Assembly (NCBI GenBank): GCA_021815825.1
Contig: JAKAZO010000015.1
Span: 1-44,300 of the forward strand
DNA: 44,300 bases
Direction of reading: 5' to 3'
From: Pseudomonadota bacterium
GTDB taxonomy: Bacteria; Pseudomonadota; Alphaproteobacteria; Acetobacterales; Acetobacteraceae
Shown in pieces: positions 1 to 8,309 of the stretch. A program made the position numbers and the translations under genes. The notes beneath the pieces are model-generated. The model searched no databases, had not been told where the DNA came from, and saw only the letters and a list, made by a program, of their open reading frames with translations. Every line of letters begins with the position of its first letter. Position 1 is the stretch's first letter.

Positions 1-2
1 TT

Positions 3-224
3 TCTGCCGTAAACGCGGTGCATTTCCCGACTCTGTACTATCTCCAAAAGCAATTTAGTCCCGACCTACCGATAGATTGGCGGGTGCTTTTGCCTTCTGG
101 TCCTCCAAAGTTGTCCGAGGTTGGGGGCGGTGCTGCTGGGTCAGAAGAAGTCCAGGCAGACGACAAGGCCACAGCCATAGATAACGCAGCGGCTTCCCAA
201 GAGGACCCGGAAGCCGCCAATTAG
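3..224 (+). CDS. C-terminal fragment of an unidentified protein
   Basis: The frame is open from the left edge of the window and stops at 222-224, so the start probably lies upstream; an internal GTG at 18 is the only start-like codon near the edge. The first ~30 visible residues (hydrophobic and aromatic, with FPTLYYLQKQF) look like folded protein. The rest is an acidic, Ala/Glu/Asp-rich tail typical of a disordered C-terminus. Base composition looks less GC-rich than the neighbouring serC. I do not recognise the family. A frame opposite it (38-220, minus) is equally open, so coding status is only moderately supported. Confidence 0.4.
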   Translation, partial: SAVNAVHFPTLYYLQKQFSPDLPIDWRVLLPSGPPKLSEVGGGAAGSEEVQADDKATAIDNAAASQEDPEAAN

Positions 225-482
225 ATGAGGCCCCGCCTGATTTGATATGGGTTATGGCAAAGCGCGGCTATCACGGACACAAGTCGACAGTCAGCGGCAA
301 TCGTTGGATGTCCGCTATTGAGAGGGGGAGGTTGTCCGCGCAGCGTCCAAACTGGGTCGGAAGCCGAAATCCAAACCCCCCGCAGCGAAACCCCCTTGCC
401 TGCGGCCGGTCCGTCCTGTATCCCCGGCGGCGGGTCACGCCCCCCCACCGGGGCGCTTCTCTTCTGAAAGGGAGAGCCGCAC
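225..482 (+). promoter_or_regulatory. serC leader region with hairpin, possible serC-motif RNA
   Basis: This 258-bp gap has no convincing gene. Just before serC, CGCCCC (438-443) pairs with GGGGCG (450-455) around a six-base loop, followed by the pyrimidine-rich stretch CTTCTCTTCTG and then the Shine-Dalgarno sequence AGGGAGAG. A structured 5' UTR called the serC motif is known upstream of alphaproteobacterial serC genes. The position fits, but I cannot confirm the consensus by eye. A second weak pairing is AGCGG (about 293) with CCGCT (about 312). No good sigma-70 promoter was seen. Confidence 0.3.
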
Positions 483-1667
483 ATGGCACTCGCCGCCACG
501 CCGGATATCCGACCGGCCAACCCCAATTTCTCCTCCGGCCCCTGCGCCAAGCGCCCCGGCTTCACGCTGGAGGCGCTGAAGGGCGCCTTCCTCGGCCGCA
601 GCCATCGCGCCAAGGAGGGCAAGGCCAGGCTCAACGAGGTCATCACCCGCTCGAAAGCCCTGCTCGGCATGCCGGCGGAGTGGCGGCTCGGCATCGTGCC
701 GGCGTCCGATACCGGCGCGGTCGAGATCGCGCTCTGGTCGCTGCTCGGCGCGCGCCCGGTGGACGTGCTCGCCTTCGAGAGTTTTTCGGAAGGCTGGGCG
801 ACCGACATCCTCAAGCAGTTGAAGCTCGCCGATGCGCGCGTGCTGAGCGCGCCCTATGGAAGCCTGCCCGATCTGGCCGAGGTCGATGGCGATCACGACG
901 TCGTCTTCACCTGGAACGGCACCACCTCCGGCGTGCGCGTGCCCAACGCGGACTGGATCCGAGCCGACCGGCAGGGGCTGGCCATCTGCGACGCCACCTC
1001 CGCCGCCTTCGCCATGCGGCTGGCGTGGGACAAGCTCGATGTCGTCACCTGGTCCTGGCAGAAGGTGCTGGGCGGGGAGGCGGCGCATGGCATGCTGGCG
1101 CTCTCCCCGCGCGCCGTGGCCCGGCTGGAATCCTACAAGCCGGCCTGGCCGCTGCCGAAAATCTTTCGCCTGACCAAGGGCGGCAAGCTGATCGAGGGGA
1201 TCTTTTCCGGCGAGACCATCAACACGCCCTCGATGCTCGCCGTCGAGGATGCGCTGGACGGGCTGCGCTGGGCCGGGCGCATCGGCGGCCTCGATGGGCT
1301 GATCGGGCGCAGCGAGGCGAATCTTGCCGCCATCGCCGGCTGGGTCGCGCGCACGGACTGGGTGGATTTCCTCGCCGCGGAGCCGGACACGCGCTCGAAC
1401 ACCTCGATCTGTCTGCGCATCGTCGCCCCCTGGTTCACCCGGCTGGACGGCAAGGCGCAGGCGGAGGCGGCGAAGAAGCTCGCGGCGCGGCTGGAGAAGG
1501 AGGGCGTCGCCTACGACATCGCCTCCTACCGCGACGCCCCGCCGGGCATCCGCATCTGGGGCGGGGCGACGGTGGAGACCGCCGATGTCGTGGCCCTCCT
1601 GCCCTGGCTGGACTGGGCCCACGCGGCGACGGCGGCCGAATACGCAACCACCCAGGCGGCGGAGTGA
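483..1667 (+). CDS. serC: phosphoserine aminotransferase
   Basis: PLP enzyme that transfers an amino group from glutamate to 3-phosphohydroxypyruvate, giving phosphoserine (serine synthesis; the enzyme can also serve pyridoxal phosphate synthesis). The 394-residue length matches the alphaproteobacterial SerC class. The N-terminus has the family's [14 protein letters not shown] segment, [10 protein letters not shown] lies near residues 143-152, and the Schiff-base lysine is K194 in [18 protein letters not shown] 483 follows AAGGGAGAG at a good distance. serA begins 5 bp after the stop, so the two form an operon covering consecutive pathway steps in reverse order. A structured leader (225-482) may regulate it. 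Confidence 0.95.
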   Translation: MALAATPDIRPANPNFSSGPCAKRPGFTLEALKGAFLGRSHRAKEGKARLNEVITRSKALLGMPAEWRLGIVPASDTGAVEIALWSLLGARPVDVLAFESFSEGWATDILKQLKLADARVLSAPYGSLPDLAEVDGDHDVVFTWNGTTSGVRVPNADWIRADRQGLAICDATSAAFAMRLAWDKLDVVTWSWQKVLGGEAAHGMLALSPRAVARLESYKPAWPLPKIFRLTKGGKLIEGIFSGETINTPSMLAVEDALDGLRWAGRIGGLDGLIGRSEANLAAIAGWVARTDWVDFLAAEPDTRSNTSICLRIVAPWFTRLDGKAQAEAAKKLAARLEKEGVAYDIASYRDAPPGIRIWGGATVETADVVALLPWLDWAHAATAAEYATTQAAE

Positions 1668-1672
1668 GCGCG

Positions 1673-3259
1673 ATGCCGAAGGTTCTGATCAGCGACAAGC
1701 TGTCTCCTGCCGCCGTCGAGATTTTCCGTTCGCGCGGCATCGAGGTCGATGTTCGCCCCGGCCTCAGCCCGGCCGAGCTGCGCGAGATCATCGGCGGCTA
1801 TGACGGGCTCGCCATCCGCTCGGCCTCGAAAGTGACGAAGGAGCTGCTGGAGGCGGCGGACAACCTGAAGGTCGTCGGCCGCGCCGGCATCGGCGTCGAC
1901 AATGTGGACGTGAAATCCGCCACCGCGCGCGGCGTCGTGGTGATGAACACGCCGCACGGCAACGCCATCACCACCGCCGAGCATGCCATCGCCCTGATGT
2001 TCGCCCTCGCCCGCCAGATTCCCGAGGCGACCGCCTCGACCAAGGCGGGCAAGTGGGAGAAGAACCGCTTCATGGGCGTGGAGCTGTTCGGCAAGACGCT
2101 CGGCGTCATCGGCTGCGGCAATATCGGCTCCATCGTCGCCGACCGCGCCTGCGGACTGAAGATGAAGGTGCTCGCCTACGACCCGTTCCTCACCGCCGCG
2201 CGTGCGGTCGATCTCGGCGTCGAGAAGGTGGAGCTGGAGGCGCTGTTCGCGCGGGCCGATTTCATCACCCTGCACACGCCGCTCACCGAAAGCACGCGCA
2301 ACATCATCGGTCGGGACTCGCTGGCGCGGATGAAGCGCGGCGTGCGCATCATCAACTGCGCCCGCGGCGGGCTGGTGGACGAGGCGGCGCTGCTCGAGGC
2401 GCTGCAATCGGGCCATGTCGCCGGCGCCGCGCTGGACGTGTTCGAGACCGAGCCGGCCAAGGCCAGCCCGCTGTTCGAGCTCGAGAACGTCGTCTGCACG
2501 CCGCATCTCGGCGCCTCCACGGCCGAGGCGCAGGAGAACGTCGCCTTGCAGGTGGCGGAGCAGATGAGCGATTTCCTGCTCACCGGCGCGGTGGCGAACG
2601 CGATCAACATGCCCTCGCTCTCGGCCGAGGACGCGCCGCGGCTGAAGCCCTACATGGAGCTCTGCCGCCTGCTCGGCGCGTTCGCCGGACAGATGACGCA
2701 GGCGCGCGAAGGCGTGCTGCGCACCGTCAGCATCGAGTACGAGGGCGGAGCGGCGAAGCTCAACCACCGGCCGCTGACGGCGGCGGTGCTGGCCGGCCTG
2801 CTCGGGCCGCTGATGTCGGGGATCAACATGGTCAACGCCCCGGTGGCCGCACGCGAACATGGCATCGACGTGGCCGAGACCGTGTTCGACCGGCCGAGCG
2901 AGTACCAGACGCTGGTGCGCGTGCGCGTCACCACCGACCAGCAGACCCGCGCCGTGGCCGGCACGCTGTTCGCCGGCTCGCGCCCGCGCATCGTCGAGAT
3001 CAAGGACATCAAGGTGGAGGCCGATTTCGGCCGCCACATGCTCTACGTCACCAACCAGGACAAGCCGGGATTCATCGGCCGGTTCGGCGCCAAGCTGGCC
3101 GAGGCGGGGATCAACATCGCCACCTTCCATCTCGGCCGCGCCGCGCCGGGGGGCGATGCGATCTGCCTCGCCTCGGTGGACGAGGACGTGCCGGAGCTGG
3201 TGCTGCAGGAAATCCGCGCCTGGCCTATGGTGGTGCAGGCGGCGACGCTGTCGTTCTGA
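1673..3259 (+). CDS. serA: D-3-phosphoglycerate dehydrogenase
   Basis: NAD-dependent oxidation of 3-phosphoglycerate to 3-phosphohydroxypyruvate, the entry to serine synthesis. The 528-residue long form has a split substrate domain, a Rossmann NAD domain with GCGNIG at 148-153, the catalytic set R231 (NCARGG), E260 (FETEP) and H278 (TPHLGAS), an intervening allosteric-substrate-binding domain, and a C-terminal ACT domain (about 455-528, VTNQDKPGFIGRFG) that usually binds serine for feedback control. ATG 1673 was chosen because MPKVLISDKL is the family N-terminus; the open frame runs far upstream only because it shadows serC. It lies 5 bp downstream of serC. Confidence 0.96.
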   Translation: MPKVLISDKLSPAAVEIFRSRGIEVDVRPGLSPAELREIIGGYDGLAIRSASKVTKELLEAADNLKVVGRAGIGVDNVDVKSATARGVVVMNTPHGNAITTAEHAIALMFALARQIPEATASTKAGKWEKNRFMGVELFGKTLGVIGCGNIGSIVADRACGLKMKVLAYDPFLTAARAVDLGVEKVELEALFARADFITLHTPLTESTRNIIGRDSLARMKRGVRIINCARGGLVDEAALLEALQSGHVAGAALDVFETEPAKASPLFELENVVCTPHLGASTAEAQENVALQVAEQMSDFLLTGAVANAINMPSLSAEDAPRLKPYMELCRLLGAFAGQMTQAREGVLRTVSIEYEGGAAKLNHRPLTAAVLAGLLGPLMSGINMVNAPVAAREHGIDVAETVFDRPSEYQTLVRVRVTTDQQTRAVAGTLFAGSRPRIVEIKDIKVEADFGRHMLYVTNQDKPGFIGRFGAKLAEAGINIATFHLGRAAPGGDAICLASVDEDVPELVLQEIRAWPMVVQAATLSF

Positions 3260-3288
3260 GCCGCCCCATCGGTTTCGGGAGGAAAGCC

Positions 3289-4491
3289 ATGCCAGAGGCC
3301 TATATCTGCGATTTCGTGCGCACGCCGATCGGGCGCTATGCCGGGGTGCTGAAGGACGTGCGCGCCGACGATCTGGCGGCGCACCCGATCCGGGCGCTGA
3401 TGGAGCGCAACGCCGGCGTGGACTGGGAGGCGCTGGACGATTGCTATTTCGGCTGTGCCAACCAGGCCGGCGAGGATAACCGCAATGTCGGGCGCATGGC
3501 CGTGCTGCTGGCCGGGCTGCCGGCCTCGGTGCCGGCCGCCACCGTCAACCGGCTGTGCGGCTCGGGGCTCGACGCGGTCGGCACCGCGGCGCGCATGATC
3601 CGCTGCGGCGAAGCGGACCTGGTGCTCGCTGGCGGCGTCGAGAGCATGACCCGCGCCCCCTTCGTGATGGGCAAGGCCGGCGAGGCCTTCTCCCGCAGCG
3701 CCGAGATCTACGACACCACCATCGGCTGGCGCTTCGTCAACAGCCTGATGAAGGTGAAATACGGCACCGACGCGATGCCGGAAACCGGCGAGAACGTCGC
3801 CGAGGAATTTCAGATTTCCCGCGCCGACCAGGATGCCTTCGCCTTCCGCAGCCAGCAGCGCTGCAAGGCGGCGCAGGAGCGCGGCTTCTTCGCCCGCGAG
3901 ATCGCCCCCGTGGTGCTGAAGACGCGCAAGGGCGAGACCGTGGTCGACACCGACGAGCATCCCCGCCCGGAGACGACGCTGGAGGGGCTGGCGAAGCTGA
4001 AAACCCCGTTCCGCACCCCCGGCACCGTCACCGCCGGCAATGCCTCGGGCGTGAATGACGGCGCGGCGGCGCTGCTGCTGGCGAGCGAGGCGGCGGTGCG
4101 CCGGCATGGGCTGACGCCGCGCGCCCGCGTCGTCGCCATGGCCACGGCCGGGGTGCCACCGCGCATCATGGGCATCGGCCCGGCGCCGGCGACGCAGAAG
4201 CTGCTCGCGCGCACCGGCTTCGGCCTTGGCGAGATCGACGTCATCGAGCTGAACGAGGCCTTCGCCAGCCAGGGGCTCGCGGTGCTGCGCCAGCTCGGGC
4301 TGGCGGACGATGCCGAGCAGGTGAACCCGAACGGCGGTGCCATCGCCCTCGGCCACCCGCTCGGCGCCTCGGGCGCGCGGCTCGCCTTGACTGCGGTGAG
4401 CGCGCTGGAGGAGCGCGGCCAGAGGCGGGCCATCGCGACCATGTGCATCGGCGTCGGCCAGGGGATCGCGGCGCTGCTCGAACGGGTCTGA
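3289..4491 (+). CDS. pcaF: thiolase, probably 3-oxoadipyl-CoA thiolase
   Basis: Cytoplasmic thiolase, 400 residues. The catalytic nucleophile is C90 in NRLCGSGLDAV, the general base is H356 in GGAIALGHPLG, and the second cysteine is C386 in CIGVGQG. The segment after C90 (ARMIRCGEADLVLAGGVESMTRAPFVMGKA) and the 400-residue length resemble PcaF/PaaJ, which cleave 3-oxoadipyl-CoA to succinyl-CoA and acetyl-CoA, more than biosynthetic acetoacetyl-CoA thiolases. No other pca or paa gene is in the window, so substrate is inferred from sequence feel alone; a generic acetyl-CoA acyltransferase remains possible. ATG 3289 follows GGGAGGAAA. It lies 29 bp after serA. Confidence 0.8.
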   Translation: MPEAYICDFVRTPIGRYAGVLKDVRADDLAAHPIRALMERNAGVDWEALDDCYFGCANQAGEDNRNVGRMAVLLAGLPASVPAATVNRLCGSGLDAVGTAARMIRCGEADLVLAGGVESMTRAPFVMGKAGEAFSRSAEIYDTTIGWRFVNSLMKVKYGTDAMPETGENVAEEFQISRADQDAFAFRSQQRCKAAQERGFFAREIAPVVLKTRKGETVVDTDEHPRPETTLEGLAKLKTPFRTPGTVTAGNASGVNDGAAALLLASEAAVRRHGLTPRARVVAMATAGVPPRIMGIGPAPATQKLLARTGFGLGEIDVIELNEAFASQGLAVLRQLGLADDAEQVNPNGGAIALGHPLGASGARLALTAVSALEERGQRRAIATMCIGVGQGIAALLERV

Positions 4492-4518
4492 GGCCCTTTT
4501 CCACCAGCACCGCCGGCT

Positions 4519-4536
4519 GCCGTCTGAAAAGACGGC
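4519..4536 (+). terminator. hairpin after thiolase gene
   Basis: GCCGTC and GACGGC form a perfect 6-bp stem around TGAAAA, 27 bp after the pcaF-like stop codon. A second weaker hairpin (CGTTCGC/GCGAAACG with a bulge) follows at about 4544-4560. Neither has a clear U tract, so termination is plausible but not certain. Confidence 0.35.
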
Positions 4537-4569
4537 GCGCGTCCGTTCGCTTGCGAAACGTCTTCGCGC

Positions 4570-4598
4570 TTGCTAAATTACTAATAATTGTTTAAATT
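4570..4598 (+). promoter_or_regulatory. sigma-70-like promoter of the PEP-CTERM gene
   Basis: TTGCTA (4570-4575) and TAAATT (4593-4598) are separated by exactly 17 bp, each matching four of six consensus positions. The stretch 4570-4600 is the most AT-rich visible in this part of the window. It is followed by a tandem repeat (4611-4636) and the ribosome binding site AGGAG (4650-4654). Confidence 0.45.
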
Positions 4599-4610
4599 TA
4601 CGGTGCATGT

Positions 4611-4636
4611 CACTGCGGCATGCCACTGCGGCATGC
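4611..4636 (+). repeat. tandem 13-bp direct repeat
   Basis: CACTGCGGCATGC occurs twice without a gap (4611-4623 and 4624-4636), between the candidate promoter and the ribosome binding site of the PEP-CTERM gene. Each copy contains GCATGC, a palindrome. It could be an operator for a dimeric regulator or a replication-slippage product. Confidence 0.6.
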
Positions 4637-4663
4637 CCCGGTGCACCATAGGAGTTGCGCGAC

Positions 4664-5320
4664 ATGAGATTTAGCCTTGCCGCCCTGGCGACCCTGGCCG
4701 CGCTGGCCGGGTTCGCCGCCCACCCCGCCCACGCCATCGTCGCCATCCCCGTCGGGACCGCGGTCGGCACCGCGATCGACACCTTCGCCATCGGCGGCGT
4801 CTATGCCGCGCCGCTGCCGGCCCCGCTGGCGCAGCCCTTCGCGGCGCCGGATTTCACCATCACCTTCTCCGTCCCCGCCGAGGTGTCGACGAGTTTCTTG
4901 AGCCCGTTCCCCGGCTTCCTCATCCGCGGCGTCGCGGGCACCTACAGCAACGCCGGCCAGACCGAGACGTTCACCAACGCGGAGGTGTCATTCTCGACGG
5001 GGAACGGCACCAGCAATATTGACGTTGGGATCGCCGGACTGCTGCAGACGGATGTCTACACCCTCTCGTTTATCACCTCGACGCCGATCATCACCAGCCT
5101 CGGCGGCGACGGCCCCCCGAGCTACAGCTTCATCCCCGGCGGCTTCACCATCACCAGCGGGGCGGCGACCTACTCGGTCGACCCCGGCTTTACCGGGTCA
5201 GGCACGGTCACGCCGGCCGCCACGGTGCCCGAGCCCGTCAGCGCCGCCCTCCTGCTCCCCGCCCTCGCCATGCTCGGCATGATCCGTCGCTCGCGGCGGT
5301 CCTCGACCGGGTTGGCCTGA
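4664..5320 (+). CDS. secreted PEP-CTERM sorting-domain protein
   Basis: The 218-residue exported protein has a signal peptide (residues 1-24, ending AHA). Its Ser/Thr/Gly-rich, beta-rich body has no recognised catalytic motif. The C-terminus has VPEP at 188-191, a hydrophobic segment at about 192-207 and the basic cluster RRSRR. This tripartite end is the PEP-CTERM signal, cut and processed by an exosortase (EpsH family) and linked in other species to exopolysaccharide and biofilm matrix. No exosortase gene is present here. ATG 4664 is preferred over an in-frame TTG at 4655 because AGGAG sits 9 bases before it. The gene stands alone with its own promoter. Confidence 0.8.
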   Translation: MRFSLAALATLAALAGFAAHPAHAIVAIPVGTAVGTAIDTFAIGGVYAAPLPAPLAQPFAAPDFTITFSVPAEVSTSFLSPFPGFLIRGVAGTYSNAGQTETFTNAEVSFSTGNGTSNIDVGIAGLLQTDVYTLSFITSTPIITSLGGDGPPSYSFIPGGFTITSGAATYSVDPGFTGSGTVTPAATVPEPVSAALLLPALAMLGMIRRSRRSSTGLA

Positions 5321-5347
5321 TTCGGGTTCGGCTCAACGCAGCGGTCG

Positions 5348-6109
5348 TCAGGCCTGCAGGAAGGCCTCGACCGCTGCCATGAAGCCGGCGAAGTCGTCGG
5401 CGTGCAGCCAGTGGCCGGCGCCCTTCAGCGTCACCACCCGCGCGGCCGGGAACAGCGCCTTGATCGCCGGCCGGTGCGCCTCGCGCACATAGTCCGAGCG
5501 CTCGCCGCGCAGGAACAGGGTCGGACCGGCATAGGCGGCGGCGGGCGGCTCCGGCCAGGCCTCGATGTCTGCCATGCCCGCGTCGATCTCGCGCAGCCCG
5601 AGCCGCCAGGATGGCACCGGCCCGGTGCGCAGATTCTGCAGCAGGAAGCCGCGCACCGCGGCGTTGGGGATGGCGCCGGCCAGCGCGGCATCGGCCTCGG
5701 CGCGCGTCATGCCGGGCGCGAGCGCCAGCGCCGTGAGGGCCGCGATCTCGCCGTGATGATGGGGCGGGTAGGGGGCGGGCGCGATATCGGCGACGATCAG
5801 CCGCCGCACCGCTTCGGGCTCGTCGAGCGCCAGGCGCATCGCCACCTTGCCGCCCATGGAATGGCCGAGCAGCGCGCAGGGCAGCGCGCCGTGCGCGCGC
5901 AGCGTCGCCAGCACGTCCTGCGCCTGGACCGGATAGCCCATCCCCGGCGCGTGCGGACTATCGCCATGGTTGCGCAGGTCGAGCGCCAGTACGCGGAACG
6001 ACGCGGACAGGCGCTTCTGCACCGTGCCGAAATTGCGCGCCGAGCCGAACAGCCCGTGCAGCAGGACGAGCGCCGGCCCCGCCCCGGATTCCACCGCGTG
6101 CAGGATCAC
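5348..6109 (-). CDS. alpha/beta hydrolase, YbfF-like esterase
   Basis: A 253-residue cytoplasmic alpha/beta hydrolase. HGLFGSARNFG (18-28) carries the oxyanion region, the nucleophile is S84 in GHSMGG, and the catalytic histidine is H233 in GAGHWLH. DLRNHGDSP and the IAPAPY segment resemble the YbfF acyl-ester hydrolase group; the natural substrate is unknown. The GTG start (6109-6107) overlaps the stop of the upstream permease as GTGA, so translation is probably coupled. It is the last of a three-gene minus-strand set. Confidence 0.85.
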   Translation of the reverse strand: MILHAVESGAGPALVLLHGLFGSARNFGTVQKRLSASFRVLALDLRNHGDSPHAPGMGYPVQAQDVLATLRAHGALPCALLGHSMGGKVAMRLALDEPEAVRRLIVADIAPAPYPPHHHGEIAALTALALAPGMTRAEADAALAGAIPNAAVRGFLLQNLRTGPVPSWRLGLREIDAGMADIEAWPEPPAAAYAGPTLFLRGERSDYVREAHRPAIKALFPAARVVTLKGAGHWLHADDFAGFMAAVEAFLQA

Positions 6110-7023
6110 GCGCGCCGCGCCCCACGCGGCCAGGCGGCGATGCCGACGCCGCCGACGATCAGCGCCGAGCCGATCGCGAGCCCGGCATCGATGCGCTCGC
6201 CCAGCCACAGCGCGGCGATCAGCAGCCCCACCACCGGCGTCGACAGGAAGCCGATCGAGGCGACGATCGCCGGCAAGGTCAGCGCCGCCTGCATCACGCA
6301 CCAGGTGCCGAGCGGTCCGGCGGCGACGCCGATGAAGCCGAGCAGGCCGAGAGCGGGCGCCGTCCATCGCCCCGGATCGTGCTGCCAGGCGATCGGCAGC
6401 AGCGCCGCCGCGCCGAGCGCGAAGCACCAGGGCAGGATTTCGAGCATCGAGAGCCGTGGCGGAAAGCGCCGCACGGCGATGATGGCCACCGACCACGCTC
6501 CCGCCGCGCCGAGCAGGAAGGCGTGGCCGAGCAGCACACCCGGCGCCGCCCAGTCGATCGCCCACGGCCCCGTCATGGCCACGACCCCGGCCAGCCCGAG
6601 CACCACCGCTACCCAGCGCCGCGGCGGAATCGCCTCGTGCAGCACCAGCAGCGACAGCGGCACGACGAAGAGCGGTGTGGTGTTGACCAGGATCACCGTC
6701 CGCCCCGCCGGCACGTAGCGCACCGCGGCGTGGGCGAGCGCGAAGAAGCCGGCGAGCTGGAACAGGCCGACGGCGAGCAGCGCCGGCAGATCGGCCCGGC
6801 CCGGCAGGCGCAGCCGCCCGAAGGCGGCGAGCGCGGCGAAGGTGGCGAGCGCGGACAGCGTCGCCCGTCCCTCCGCGAACCACAGCGCGTCCGCCCCGGC
6901 CGCGATCGCCAGCTTGGTCACCGGCCAGGCGCCGCCCAGCAGCACCACCGCCCCGCCGAGCTGCGCCAGCCCCGCCGCCGGCAGATCGGAGCGGGCGGCG
7001 GCGCTACCCGCGGTCGGGCTCAA
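6106..7023 (-). CDS. EamA/DMT-family permease
   Basis: An inner-membrane protein of 305 residues with about ten hydrophobic segments in two homologous halves, as in EamA (drug/metabolite) transporters. [13 protein letters not shown] near residue 25 and the Pro-rich [26 protein letters not shown] region are typical. The substrate cannot be predicted. The start is taken as TTG (7023-7021), which overlaps the upstream stop as TTGA and leaves the first membrane segment whole; a later GTG would cut into that segment. It is sandwiched between the oxidoreductase and the hydrolase, overlapping both by 4 bases, so the three are probably co-translated. Confidence 0.82.
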   Translation of the reverse strand: MSPTAGSAAARSDLPAAGLAQLGGAVVLLGGAWPVTKLAIAAGADALWFAEGRATLSALATFAALAAFGRLRLPGRADLPALLAVGLFQLAGFFALAHAAVRYVPAGRTVILVNTTPLFVVPLSLLVLHEAIPPRRWVAVVLGLAGVVAMTGPWAIDWAAPGVLLGHAFLLGAAGAWSVAIIAVRRFPPRLSMLEILPWCFALGAAALLPIAWQHDPGRWTAPALGLLGFIGVAAGPLGTWCVMQAALTLPAIVASIGFLSTPVVGLLIAALWLGERIDAGLAIGSALIVGGVGIAAWPRGARRA

Positions 7024-8024
7024 TCGGCGACCCGCAGCACGATCTTGCCGATATGCGCGCTGCTCTCCATCAGCCGGTGCGCCGCCGCCGCCTCGGCGAG
7101 CGGGAAGACGGCATGGATCACCGGCCCGGCCCGGCCCGCCTCCAGCAGCGGCCAGACTTTCGCGCGCAGGCTGGCGGCGAGCGCGCCTTTCTCCTCGGCG
7201 CTGCGCGGGCGCATGGTGGAGCCGGTGATGGTCAGCCGCTTCGTCATCACCTGGGTGAAGTCGAAATTCTCCGCCTTCGGCCCGCCGAGGAAGGCGATCA
7301 GCACCAGCCGGCCGCGCGGCGCGAGGCTCGCGACGTTGCGCTGCGCGTAGGGGCCGCCGACCATGTCGAGCACCACGTCGACGCCGCTTCCCCCGGTCAG
7401 GCGCTTGATCTCGGCGGCGAAATCCTGCGTGCGATAGTTGATCGCCGCGCTCGCCCCGTGGCGCACGCAGGCGGCGCACTTCTCCTCGCTGCCGGCGGTG
7501 GCGTAGGCGGTGGCGCCGAAAGCGTGGGCGAGCTGGATCGCGGTCAGCCCGATGCCGCTCGATCCGCCATGGATCAGCGCGGTCTGGCCCGAGGCCAGGC
7601 CGCCGATCTCGAACAGATTGGCCCAGACGGTGAAATAGGTCTCCGGCAGCGCCGCGGCCCGGATCGCGTCATAGCCGCGCGGCCAGGGCAGGCACTGGGT
7701 CGCGGGCACGGCGCAATACTCGGCATAGCCGCCGCCATTGGCCAAGGCGGTGAGGCGGTCGCCCACGGCGACGCCGGATACCGCGGCGCCCATCGCCACC
7801 ACCTCGCCGGCGACTTCGAGGCCGATGATCGGGCTCGCGCCCGGCGGCGGCGGATAGATGCCCTGGCGCTGCGCCACATCCGGCCGGTTCACGCCAGCGG
7901 CGAGCACGCGGATCAGCACCTCGTCCGGCTTCGGCACCGGCCTCGGCGCCGTGGCCGGCTCCAGCACGTCCGGCCCGCCCGGCCCGGTGGCGGCGATGAT
8001 GCGCATGGTCTCGGGTCCACTCAT
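7020..8024 (-). CDS. NAD(P)H:quinone oxidoreductase, zinc-independent MDR family
   Basis: A 334-residue medium-chain dehydrogenase/reductase of the quinone oxidoreductase (PIG3/TP53I3-like) type. It has an N-terminal GroES-like domain with [25 protein letters not shown], then a Rossmann domain with [14 protein letters not shown] for NADPH. The structural-zinc Cys cluster of alcohol dehydrogenases is absent, as usual in this family. It probably reduces quinones or other electrophilic carbonyls. ATG 8024 is preceded by AAGGGGGGAAGA; a second ATG six codons in is less well placed. It is the first gene of the minus-strand trio and is divergent from the urea operon. Confidence 0.88.
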   Translation of the reverse strand: MSGPETMRIIAATGPGGPDVLEPATAPRPVPKPDEVLIRVLAAGVNRPDVAQRQGIYPPPPGASPIIGLEVAGEVVAMGAAVSGVAVGDRLTALANGGGYAEYCAVPATQCLPWPRGYDAIRAAALPETYFTVWANLFEIGGLASGQTALIHGGSSGIGLTAIQLAHAFGATAYATAGSEEKCAACVRHGASAAINYRTQDFAAEIKRLTGGSGVDVVLDMVGGPYAQRNVASLAPRGRLVLIAFLGGPKAENFDFTQVMTKRLTITGSTMRPRSAEEKGALAASLRAKVWPLLEAGRAGPVIHAVFPLAEAAAAHRLMESSAHIGKIVLRVAD

Positions 8025-8092
8025 TCTTCCCCCCTTCCGCGTTGCAGGCGCGCAGCCTTCGCCCTCATGGCTCGCCCGTCAAGACGCGCCCT

Positions 8093-8119
8093 CGCACGCC
8101 TCGTTTGCGGTCACGTGCG
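8093..8119. promoter_or_regulatory. inverted repeat upstream of the urea operon promoter
   Basis: CGCACG (8093-8098) and CGTGCG (8114-8119) form a perfect dyad with a 15-bp spacer. It is centred about 145 bp before the predicted start of transcription, in the range where enhancer-binding proteins act. The spacing does not match the usual NtrC site (GCAC and GTGC arms within 17 bp), so any role is speculative. Confidence 0.25.
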
Positions 8120-8222
8120 CGCTCGGAGGGCAATTTCCGCTGCTATGGTCAAAAAGAAAGCAGAAGGCGGACGCTGGCATACGGGCTGCCCGCCCAGGGG
8201 CGCGTGATGCGGCCCGGCGCGG

Positions 8223-8239
8223 TTGGCACGGTCGTTGCT
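8223..8239 (+). promoter_or_regulatory. sigma-54 (-24/-12) promoter of urt-ure operon
   Basis: The sequence TTGGCACG, four bases, then TTGCT matches the RpoN consensus YTGGCACG-N4-TTGCW at every defined position. GG is at 8225-8226 and GC at 8237-8238, with the required 10-bp gap. Transcription should start near 8250, leaving about a 60-base leader before urtA. It implies dependence on RpoN plus an activator, most likely NtrC under nitrogen limitation. Confidence 0.88.
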
Positions 8240-8309
8240 ACGAACGATGTCGGCTTCAACATCCAACGTCACCCGCCGCGAAACCCAGCACAGCAACGAG
8301 GAAACCCGC

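Noticed and set aside
242-3259. A single 1005-codon plus-strand frame reading through the serC region into serA
   Set aside because: Only the part from 1673 is a protein (SerA). The rest is an out-of-frame, Arg-rich shadow of serC, so this is not a gene fusion.
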